From assembly GCA_910588455.1 (NCBI GenBank), contig CAJUPG010000080.1, forward strand, positions 1 to 8,348: DNA of 8,348 nucleotides, read 5' to 3'. The DNA comes from an uncultured Oscillospiraceae bacterium. GTDB lineage: Bacteria > Bacillota > Clostridia > Oscillospirales > Oscillospiraceae. Below, piece after piece: positions 1 through 5,332 of this stretch (position 1 is its first letter; each line of letters starts with the position of its first letter). The position numbers were made by a program, and so were the translations under genes. Under the pieces are notes generated by a model that had not been told where the DNA came from, ran no database searches, and saw only the letters and a program-made list of their open reading frames with translations.

Positions 1-494
1 ATATCATCGACAAATACACCCACTGGGCCACCTACGAGCCGGAGGAAAAGGGCGTTATGATCGTCTACGCCTCCATGTACGGCAACACCGAGGCCGCCGC
101 TGAGGTGCTGGCCGCCAAGCTCACCGCCCGGGGGATTACCAACACCCGGCTCTACGACGTGTCCTCCACCCACGTCAGCTATTTGATTTCCGATCTGTTC
201 AAGTACAGCCATCTGGTGCTGGCCTCCGTCACCTACAATCTGGGGATTTTCCCGCCCATGCACAACTTCCTCATGGACATGAAGGCCCTCAACCTCCAGA
301 AGCGCACCGTGGCCCTCATGGGCAGCGGCTCCTGGGCCCCCCGGTCCGGCGCGTTGATGCGGGAGGAGCTGGAGCAGCTCAAGCACATGAATATCCTGGA
401 CGAGGAGATGACCGTCACCTCCTCCCTGAAGGCCGACAACGAGTCGGAAATCGACGCTCTGGCGGACGCGATTGCGGCGTCGCTCCAGAAATAA
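1..494 (+). CDS. Flavodiiron protein (FprA-type A-type flavoprotein), C-terminal part
   Basis: This is the 3' end of a gene that begins before the window. The reading frame is open from base 3 with no start codon before the internal ATG at 57. The translated part (about 163 residues) is the C-terminal flavodoxin domain of a flavodiiron protein, preceded by the short linker (a Y-x-x-W pattern) that normally joins it to the metallo-beta-lactamase diiron domain. FMN-binding features are visible: the phosphate loop SMYGNTE (about 72-92), the flavin-side loop SVTYNLGIFP (about 228-257) and GSGSWAP (about 322-342). Family members are cytoplasmic and reduce O2 to water or NO to N2O with electrons from rubredoxin or NADH oxidoreductases, protecting anaerobes from oxygen. 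The gene stops with TAA just before a strong terminator, so it ends its transcription unit. The diiron domain lies outside the window, so its ligands cannot be checked, nor can O2 be told from NO preference. Confidence 0.88.
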   Translation, partial: IIDKYTHWATYEPEEKGVMIVYASMYGNTEAAAEVLAAKLTARGITNTRLYDVSSTHVSYLISDLFKYSHLVLASVTYNLGIFPPMHNFLMDMKALNLQKRTVALMGSGSWAPRSGALMREELEQLKHMNILDEEMTVTSSLKADNESEIDALADAIAASLQK

Positions 495-500
495 GCCCGA

Positions 501-528
501 AAAAAGGCCAGCTTTCGCTGGCCTTTTT
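501..528. terminator. Bidirectional rho-independent terminator between the flavodiiron gene and spoIIE
   Basis: A perfect 12-bp inverted repeat, AAAAAGGCCAGC / GCTGGCCTTTTT, encloses a 4-nt loop at 513-516. Read on the + strand it ends in five T and serves the flavodiiron gene, whose stop is 6 nt upstream. Read on the - strand it has a GAAA tetraloop followed by six T and serves spoIIE. The final A of the spoIIE TGA stop (base 528) is itself part of the stem, so spoIIE has essentially no 3' untranslated region before its terminator. Confidence 0.93.
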
Positions 529-2846
529 CACGTCCGTTTTCCAATTTTTACAGCTAAGGCCGTCCGGTCGTCGGTGGCCCCTTCGGGGCTCTGGGTAATG
601 AGGCTGGCCGCCAGCTCCTTAGGGCTCCGGCCATCGAACTGGGCAAGCCGCTCCCGCAGCCACAGGTCGTCCCCGGCCCCTACAATTCCATCGCTTACCA
701 TCAGCACGCAGTCGCCGGGCTCCAGCTTCAGGGGCGTTTTGTCCGGCCGCACCTGTTCGCCGCCGTCCAGCCCCGCCGGCAGAGAGGTCCCCGTGAGCTT
801 GCGGACCTGATTCCCCTTCTTGACATAGGTGGGGGCCGCGCCGAATTTGTACAGCATACTCTCTCCGGTGAACAGATCCACCTGGAGCAGATCCACCGTG
901 GTGAAGCCGGTCTCCCCCCGGAGGGCCAGGGCGGCGTTCAGGGTGAGCAGGGCGTGCTCCGTCTCCACCCCCGCCTGCAAAAACTGCTCCAGCAGCCGCA
1001 CCGCCAGGGCGCTCTCCCGATTGGCCTCCGGGCCGCTGCCCATGCCGTCGCACAGCAGCACGCATAGGGTTCCGTCCTGGCGCTTGAAGCAGGTCCCCGC
1101 GTCGCCGCTCACCGTCTCGCCGCTCTTTTTCCGGGCGGCCACGCCGGCCAGGGCCACCAGGGGCTCCAGCTGCACCAGACTCAGCCGTCCGGGCTCCGGC
1201 GCCTCCGCCCGCAGGGGGACCCCCAGCAGCTGCGACAGCTTGTCCAGCTCCTCCTCCTTCTCCAACAGGCGGCAGTTTTTCCCCGAAATCTCCAGCCGCA
1301 GCCGTCCCCGGCCGTCCTGGAACACCCCGCAGCCGGCCTCCAGCCCCAGAGCCGCCAGATGCTGGCCCACCCGCCGCTCCAGCACCGGGTCCGGGGCCAG
1401 CTCCTCTCCCAGCTCCACGGCCGCCCGCTCCAGCAGGCTGGAGAGCTCCGCATACTGCCGGCACACCGCCGCCCGGCTCTCCTGAATTCGGCTGTTGTAC
1501 TGCCGCCGGTAGCGCAGGGCGGTCAGCTCCTCATTCACTGCCTCCAGAAAGGCCGGGAAATGCAGGCACCGGTCGGCGAAGTACCGGGGGAAATCCTCCG
1601 CCTCCCCCCGGCCCCGGTCCAGCATGGGGGCGGTGGCGTCGTTGAGGGCGTTGAAGGTGGTCACATAGTCCCGCTCCCAGCACCCGGCCTGGAGGGAGCA
1701 CTTTTTGCACACCCGCATGGCCGCCCGGTCAAAGACCATAGCCACATCGTTGTCGTTCCTGGGGGCCTGGAACGCCCCCTGAAGGGAGTCATACAGGGTC
1801 CGGAAGGCCCCCGCCGCGTCCCGGAGCCGCCGCCCCACCCGGAAGGGGGCCCCCTGGTCGGCCACGGCCTGTCCCCGGGGAGACAGCAGCAGAAGCAGCC
1901 GCTGGAGCCGCTTCTGGGGCATAGCCAGAAACAGGGCGCACCCGGCCCCGGTCTCAAAGAGCAGGGACAGGGGCAGGCCAAAGTCCCAGGTCCACAGGGC
2001 CGCCCCCGCCATCGCCCCGCCGCAGGCCAGCGCCGCCTGAATGCGGCCCCGGCCCCGGCAGCACCCCGCCGCCAGACCGGACAGTCCGTAGGACATGGCG
2101 TACACCGGCATCCCCATAGCCGCCAGGTCCAGAGACAGCCCCACGGCCACCCCCGTCAAGGCCCCGGCCCCGGGGCCCCCCAGCCAGCCCGCCGCCGCCA
2201 GGCACGCCACCGCCAGAATCCGTCCCAGGGAGATCTCCCGGTACAGGTTCAGGCTGGATAGGGCGGTAAGCAGGCCGCACAACAGAATCAGCAGCCCCAC
2301 CCGCCGCTCCGGCGTGAGAATCCGTTCCCCGTGGCCGGTGCGGATGGGGGTGAGCACCATCCGGAAGCCCCAGGAGGCCCCTACGGTCAGGGCAATCTCG
2401 GTCAAAAAGTAGATCACATCCACCGTCCGCCAGCCCTGCTGGGACAGGTACACAAATCCGGTGCAGGCGTTCATCAGCCCGGCCACCACCGGCATGGCCC
2501 AGGGACCCCGCAGCAGCTTCACGTCGTAAAAGGCGAAGCCCACCGCAAAGGTCAGAATAGCCGCCGCCGCATAGCGCAGGCCGTCGGAAAAGCCCAGCAG
2601 GGTCATATAGCCGAAGCAGGCCCCCGACAGGGCCGCCGCGCCGCACAGCCCCGAGCCGGAGGCCCCCGCCATCGCCACCCCCAGAGGGGCGGACTGGCCC
2701 AGGATCACCGCCCCCGACAGCACCGACGAGAGCAGCACGTGAATCAGCACGTCTGCGCTGCGCAGCAGGGCCGTCACATCCCCCGGCCTGGAAAGCGCCG
2801 CCTGTTTTTTCGCCCGGGCGGCCCGCGCTTTTAAATTCTGCTCCAT
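528..2846 (-). CDS. spoIIE: Stage II sporulation protein E, membrane PP2C-type serine phosphatase
   Basis: SpoIIE sits at the asymmetric division septum, interacts with FtsZ and dephosphorylates SpoIIAA, which frees sigma-F in the forespore. The 772-residue product has the family's order. A short basic N-terminus is followed by a hydrophobic stretch of roughly ten membrane segments (about 31-320). A central regulatory region follows, carrying the conserved cysteine cluster CKKC at 380-383 plus C389-W390. The C-terminal PP2C domain starts near 560. Metal-site motifs of PP2C are present: D582, the DGMGSG block at 600-605, SDG at 718-720 and the late D759-D760. The length is slightly below the 827 residues of B. 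subtilis SpoIIE. The start at 2846 is preferred because AAGGAGGA lies 9 nt upstream and the hydrophobic part begins 30 residues later. A longer frame reaching 3044 would overlap the divergent HTH gene and has no better ribosome site. Monocistronic in this window. Confidence 0.96.
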   Translation of the reverse strand: MEQNLKARAARAKKQAALSRPGDVTALLRSADVLIHVLLSSVLSGAVILGQSAPLGVAMAGASGSGLCGAAALSGACFGYMTLLGFSDGLRYAAAAILTFAVGFAFYDVKLLRGPWAMPVVAGLMNACTGFVYLSQQGWRTVDVIYFLTEIALTVGASWGFRMVLTPIRTGHGERILTPERRVGLLILLCGLLTALSSLNLYREISLGRILAVACLAAAGWLGGPGAGALTGVAVGLSLDLAAMGMPVYAMSYGLSGLAAGCCRGRGRIQAALACGGAMAGAALWTWDFGLPLSLLFETGAGCALFLAMPQKRLQRLLLLLSPRGQAVADQGAPFRVGRRLRDAAGAFRTLYDSLQGAFQAPRNDNDVAMVFDRAAMRVCKKCSLQAGCWERDYVTTFNALNDATAPMLDRGRGEAEDFPRYFADRCLHFPAFLEAVNEELTALRYRRQYNSRIQESRAAVCRQYAELSSLLERAAVELGEELAPDPVLERRVGQHLAALGLEAGCGVFQDGRGRLRLEISGKNCRLLEKEEELDKLSQLLGVPLRAEAPEPGRLSLVQLEPLVALAGVAARKKSGETVSGDAGTCFKRQDGTLCVLLCDGMGSGPEANRESALAVRLLEQFLQAGVETEHALLTLNAALALRGETGFTTVDLLQVDLFTGESMLYKFGAAPTYVKKGNQVRKLTGTSLPAGLDGGEQVRPDKTPLKLEPGDCVLMVSDGIVGAGDDLWLRERLAQFDGRSPKELAASLITQSPEGATDDRTALAVKIGKRT

Positions 2847-2861
2847 GTTCCGCAATCCTCC

Positions 2862-2889
2862 TTGGTATAGTTCCCTCATTTTATACCAA
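2862..2889. promoter_or_regulatory. 8-bp perfect inverted repeat overlapping the predicted spoIIE promoter
   Basis: The half-sites TTGGTATA (2862-2869) and TATACCAA (2882-2889) are perfect inverted copies separated by 12 bp. Their centres are 20 bp apart, about two helical turns, which suits a dimeric DNA-binding protein. On the - strand the upstream half overlaps the best spoIIE -10 candidate and the downstream half abuts the spoIIE ribosome site. It could be an operator, possibly for the adjacent HTH protein. It could also fold in RNA, but transcription from the predicted promoter would start inside the dyad and leave one half untranscribed. The repeat is seen; the role is inferred. Confidence 0.5.
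2880..2889 (-). promoter_or_regulatory. Predicted extended -10 element of spoIIE
   Basis: On the - strand TATAAA (2885-2880) is preceded by TGG, giving a TG-n extended -10 about 34 bp upstream of the spoIIE ATG. No good -35 hexamer is found 16-18 bp further upstream (GACTGA at 2908-2903 is the sequence at the 17-bp spacing). The lack of a -35 fits a promoter that needs an activator. Spo0A fills that role for spoIIE in Bacillus, but no convincing Spo0A box was seen here. Confidence 0.45.
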
Positions 2890-2923
2890 TTTCTGGAAAA
2901 AATCAGTCGGAACAGGGAGCAGT

Positions 2924-2936
2924 CTACGCAGCGTAG
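2924..2936. promoter_or_regulatory. Palindrome just upstream of the HTH-desulfoferrodoxin promoter
   Basis: CTACGC-A-GCGTAG is a perfect 6-bp inverted repeat around a single central base, the symmetry expected of a small Cro/CI-type operator. It ends 1 bp before the predicted -35 hexamer of the downstream + strand gene. An autoregulatory operator is plausible but is only inferred from position and symmetry. Confidence 0.4.
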
Positions 2937-2937
2937 G

Positions 2938-2966
2938 TTGCGGAAAATAGGGGAGAATGCTATGCT
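2938..2966 (+). promoter_or_regulatory. Predicted sigma-A promoter of the HTH-desulfoferrodoxin gene
   Basis: TTGCGG (2938-2943) and TATGCT (2961-2966) are 17 bp apart, and the -10 is preceded by TGC, an extended -10. Transcription would start near 2973. That leaves a leader of only about 18 nt, with the ribosome site (AGAAAGGAG, 2972-2980) right at its 5' end. This is tight, so the true start may lie elsewhere. Confidence 0.4.
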
Positions 2967-2990
2967 GGGGGAGAAAGGAGCGAAAGCCGC

Positions 2991-3629
2991 ATGGAACATT
3001 ATATTACCGGCGCCGCCATCCGCGCCCTGCGGGAGCAGCGCCATATGACCCAGGCCCAGTTGGCCGGACTGCTGTGTGTCAGCGATAAAACCATATCAAA
3101 ATGGGAGACCTGCAGAGGCCTCCCGGATCTCTCTCTTCTGGAGCCCCTGGCCGGGGCCCTGCACGTCTCCGTTCCGGAGCTTCTCTCCGGGGAGCAGATC
3201 ATCAACCGGAACCGGGGGGCAAATTTTCTGCGAACCTCCCTGTACGTCTGCCCCGTGTGCGGCAACGTGCTCCACGCCGCCGGGGAGGCGGCCATCTCCT
3301 GCTGCGGGGTGGCCCTGCCCCCTCTGGAGGCGGAGGAGCCAGACGAAGCCCACGCCCTTCAGGCGGAGGAGCTGGACGGGGAGTACGTGGTCTCCCTCCC
3401 CCACGAAATGAGCAAGACGCACTTTATCTCCTGGATGGCCCGCAGCGCGTCAGACCGGTTTGAGCTGGTCAAGCTCTATCCGGAGGGGGCCTGTCAGGCC
3501 CGGTTTTCCCTCCGGGGAACGGGGGATCTGTACTGGTACTGCAACCGGCACGGACTGTTCCGGCAAAAGCTCTCCCGTGGGCGGCCAGCAGGGACGCAGC
3601 CGGCTCGTATTCCCCCAGACCCCGCATAA
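2991..3629 (+). CDS. Cro/CI-type HTH domain fused to a two-iron desulfoferrodoxin-like module
   Basis: Residues about 8-66 form a classic XRE/Cro-CI helix-turn-helix (MTQAQLAGLLCVSDKTISKW core). From residue 85 the protein matches desulfoferrodoxin. C87-x2-C90 and C104-C105 correspond to the FeS4 desulforedoxin centre. H121, H138, H144, C184 and H187 match the four-His/one-Cys ligands of the superoxide reductase site; H138 to H144 (6), H144 to C184 (40) and C184 to H187 (3) closely match Desulfovibrio desulfoferrodoxin (6, 41, 3). The Lys that usually precedes the first His is Ala120, while the Glu before it is kept (E119). Inference: a cytoplasmic DNA-binding iron protein, more likely a redox sensor than an efficient superoxide reductase. 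AGAAAGGAG lies 10 nt before the ATG. The conserved fold ends near residue 194 (base 3572). The last 18 residues read into the antisense of the converging gene and look like a read-through tail. Divergent from spoIIE. Confidence 0.88.
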   Translation: MEHYITGAAIRALREQRHMTQAQLAGLLCVSDKTISKWETCRGLPDLSLLEPLAGALHVSVPELLSGEQIINRNRGANFLRTSLYVCPVCGNVLHAAGEAAISCCGVALPPLEAEEPDEAHALQAEELDGEYVVSLPHEMSKTHFISWMARSASDRFELVKLYPEGACQARFSLRGTGDLYWYCNRHGLFRQKLSRGRPAGTQPARIPPDPA

Positions 3630-4263
3630 TGCACTCCACGGGGTAGCCCGCCCGGACAAAGACCGTTTTCCAGGCGGTCTCCCCCTCCCCGGCGATGTCC
3701 CGGACCGCGTGGCCGCCGGCGGCCCAAAGCAAGGGGTGCAGGACCACCCGGCGGTAAGAGCCCGCCTGGACCTTCGCCAAAATGTCCTCCGGACCGGGCC
3801 GGCCACGCAGCAGACCCACAAAGCAGTGTTTGTCCAGCATATGTTGCAGCTGTTCATAGACGGCGCTGCCCTGGGGGGTGCTGCCGTGGCCCACAAAGCA
3901 CACGGCGGTCTCGCCGCCATCATAGGGCCGGGCAATGTCCGCCAGAAGCCCCGCCGCCGTCCGAATATCCTCCTCCGTGTCCAGCAGAGGCGCGCCTACA
4001 CGCAGGACGGCAAATTGCCCGGCGGATCCGGCGGCAATATCCACAATCCGGCAATAGGACTCACCCCGGAGCAGCAGAACCGGCTGGAGGAGCAGGGTGG
4101 TAACCTGCTCCTCTATGGCCCGCTCCAGCGCCTGGGGCATGGAGTGCAAAGAGGTTTGCGCAATTTCATACCCCGGAAAAGCGGAGGCGGCCGCAGGCGC
4201 GGCAGCCTCCGCCGCTCCGGGGACCGGCCCCGCGGAAATCAGAAGCACTTGGCTTTTTCCCAT
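3469..4263 (-). CDS. cbiK: CbiK-type anaerobic sirohydrochlorin cobaltochelatase
   Basis: CbiK inserts Co2+ into sirohydrochlorin in the oxygen-independent cobalamin pathway. The 264-residue frame shows the three metal-site residues in family context: E68 in LRGESY, H126 in FVGHGS and H185 in HPLLWAAGGHAVRDIAGE, corresponding to E89, H145 and H207 of Salmonella CbiK. WKTVFVRAGY and GLGEYE near 198-220 are typical of the C-terminal lobe. The conserved part ends near residue 235 (base 3559). The last 29 residues (Pro/Gly-rich) are antisense to the HTH-desulfoferrodoxin gene and are probably a read-through tail, so the true core is shorter than usual (about 260), partly through a compact N-terminus. 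It is the last gene of the operon, starting 9 nt after the DUF1349 stop with only a weak, very close GAAGGG, so translation is probably coupled. No other cobalamin genes are present here. A related chelatase specificity is possible. Confidence 0.8.
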   Translation of the reverse strand: MGKSQVLLISAGPVPGAAEAAAPAAASAFPGYEIAQTSLHSMPQALERAIEEQVTTLLLQPVLLLRGESYCRIVDIAAGSAGQFAVLRVGAPLLDTEEDIRTAAGLLADIARPYDGGETAVCFVGHGSTPQGSAVYEQLQHMLDKHCFVGLLRGRPGPEDILAKVQAGSYRRVVLHPLLWAAGGHAVRDIAGEGETAWKTVFVRAGYPVECIMRGLGEYEPAASLLAAHGRAFAGTVRAGCSTSTDPPFPGGKTGPDRPPPDRA

Positions 4264-4272
4264 CGCCCTTCG

Positions 4273-4884
4273 TCACACCGGGTCCGGAGCCTGTCCGTCG
4301 TGGGGAAGCCACACACAGTCCGTCAGCTCCATGTTGGTAAACACCGCTTTGAAGGAGGAGTCCTCCGGACTGCACGCGTACAGGCCAAACCGGATGTTTC
4401 CCCTCCCCTTCGCCATATGGCAGATCCGCATTTGGGTAAAGCGCTGTCCGTCCGGGGAACACTCCACCCGGTAGTCGTCCTCCCGGCGGCTGAGACGATA
4501 CCACATGGTTCGGACCGCGGCGGGAATCTCCGTGGTGGCCCAGTCGGAATAGCCGCCGTTGGTAACCACGCTGCCCAGGTGCTGAAAGGTCTCATTTTCA
4601 TACTCCACCGAAGCCTTCAGCCAGTTTTCGCTGTCCAGATACATTACAATGCCGCACTGGTCAAAGCGGTGCTGGCTGCCGGAAAAATCCGTCTTGACCA
4701 CAAAGGAGAAATACGGCTCCCCGGTCTCCATCTGGAGCACCGGGGCGTTGTCATTTTGAAAATGGTAGTAGGTCCTCTGCCACAAATCCGTCCGGGGCAG
4801 GGTGGTGATTTCGATCCGGTCCGGCCCGATGGCGTATTCTCCCGGCTCCCGGGTCCATTGGAGTGCATTTTCATCAAATTTCAT
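4273..4884 (-). CDS. DUF1349 family protein (concanavalin A-like fold)
   Basis: A 203-residue soluble protein with no signal peptide or membrane segment. The composition and motifs fit the DUF1349 family, which includes B. subtilis YesU and has a concanavalin A-like lectin/glucanase beta-sandwich. Seen here: a W-rich start, DFSGSQHRFDQCGIVMYLD near 91-109 (the typical block before a W-lK-s-vEyE segment), a central G-x-S-D-W region and a late IRFGLYACSPEDS block near 168-180. Family members are thought to bind or modify carbohydrates, but no reaction is established. The start at 4884 is chosen because AAAAAGGAG lies 10 nt upstream. A longer frame to 4953 would run deep into the preceding gene. 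The ATG follows the TGA of the acetyltransferase gene by a single base, so the two are translationally coupled. Assignment to the family is fairly sure; the substrate is unknown. Confidence 0.8.
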   Translation of the reverse strand: MKFDENALQWTREPGEYAIGPDRIEITTLPRTDLWQRTYYHFQNDNAPVLQMETGEPYFSFVVKTDFSGSQHRFDQCGIVMYLDSENWLKASVEYENETFQHLGSVVTNGGYSDWATTEIPAAVRTMWYRLSRREDDYRVECSPDGQRFTQMRICHMAKGRGNIRFGLYACSPEDSSFKAVFTNMELTDCVWLPHDGQAPDPV

Positions 4885-4885
4885 T

Positions 4886-5332
4886 TCAAATATACTCCTT
4901 TTTGCAAATTGCCGTCCACAGCATTTCGTATTCCGGCTCACCGGTGGCTGCATCCCGGCAGGCGCGCTGCGTCACGAAGCCCTCCCTCCGGTAAAAGCGG
5001 ACGGCAGGCGCATTTTTCTGGTAAACGTGGAGGCGCAGCCGGTTCTTGCGCCCTTTCACAAAATCCAGCAGTTGCTTCCCAATCCCATTGGACCGGACCT
5101 CCCGCCGGACAAAAATTCCCGCAATAAACTCCTCCTGAAGTCCCACAAAACCGGCGGCCGGTCCCTTCTCCCCTTCCAAGAGGTACACCTCTGATTCGCC
5201 CAGCAGGTTTGCCACCTCCTCCAAATGGTCCCGCCAGTATTGGGCGGGGATGAAGCCGTGGGCCTGGAGATTGGCCTCCAGCCAAAGCTGCGCAAGCTCC
5301 GGCACATCTGCGCTCCGCGCCCTTCGTATCAT
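4886..5332 (-). CDS. GNAT-family N-acetyltransferase, YiaC-like
   Basis: A complete 148-residue GNAT enzyme, a cytoplasmic acetyl-CoA-dependent acyltransferase. The acetyl-CoA pyrophosphate loop (R/Q-x-x-G-x-G/A) is RSNGIG near residues 80-85, and the VYQKNAPAVRFYRREGF block near 103-119 carries the motif B N-x-x-A-x-x-F-Y-x-x-x-G-F. The N-terminal IRRARSADVPELAQLWLEAN and the FIPAQYWRD segment closely resemble E. coli YiaC, which acetylates protein lysines. Whether this protein has that substrate is unknown. Its ATG overlaps the stop of the upstream LTA-synthase-like gene (ATGA), with GGAAGG 7 nt upstream, so it is translationally coupled to that gene. It overlaps nothing downstream; the next gene starts one base after its stop. 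Confidence 0.9.
   Translation of the reverse strand: MIRRARSADVPELAQLWLEANLQAHGFIPAQYWRDHLEEVANLLGESEVYLLEGEKGPAAGFVGLQEEFIAGIFVRREVRSNGIGKQLLDFVKGRKNRLRLHVYQKNAPAVRFYRREGFVTQRACRDAATGEPEYEMLWTAICKKEYI

Noticed and set aside
57..494. Stand-alone flavodoxin gene starting at the ATG at 57
   Set aside because: The frame is open to the window edge and the upstream residues match the linker of flavodiiron proteins, so the ATG is internal.
2160..2200. GGCCCCGG-like short repeats
   Set aside because: Low-complexity coding sequence for Gly/Ala/Pro-rich membrane segments of SpoIIE, not a repeat element.
2905..2911. AGTCGGA as a Spo0A box near the expected -35 of spoIIE
   Set aside because: Only five of seven positions match TGTCGAA, which is too weak to call even though the location would make sense.
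2847..3044. N-terminal extension of spoIIE by 66 codons to an ATG at 3044
   Set aside because: It would overlap the divergent HTH gene and its promoter, gives no family-like sequence, and the ATG at 2846 has an excellent ribosome site 9 nt upstream.
3487..3501. Hairpin GGGCCTG-T-CAGGCCC as a terminator in the convergent overlap
   Set aside because: It lies inside the coding part of the desulfoferrodoxin domain, has an impossible 1-nt loop unless shortened, and lacks a proper T-run on either strand.
3460..5127. Long open frame on the + strand (555 codons) opposite cbiK, the DUF1349 gene and part of the GNAT gene
   Set aside because: It crosses three real - strand genes, has no ribosome site and no family-like sequence.
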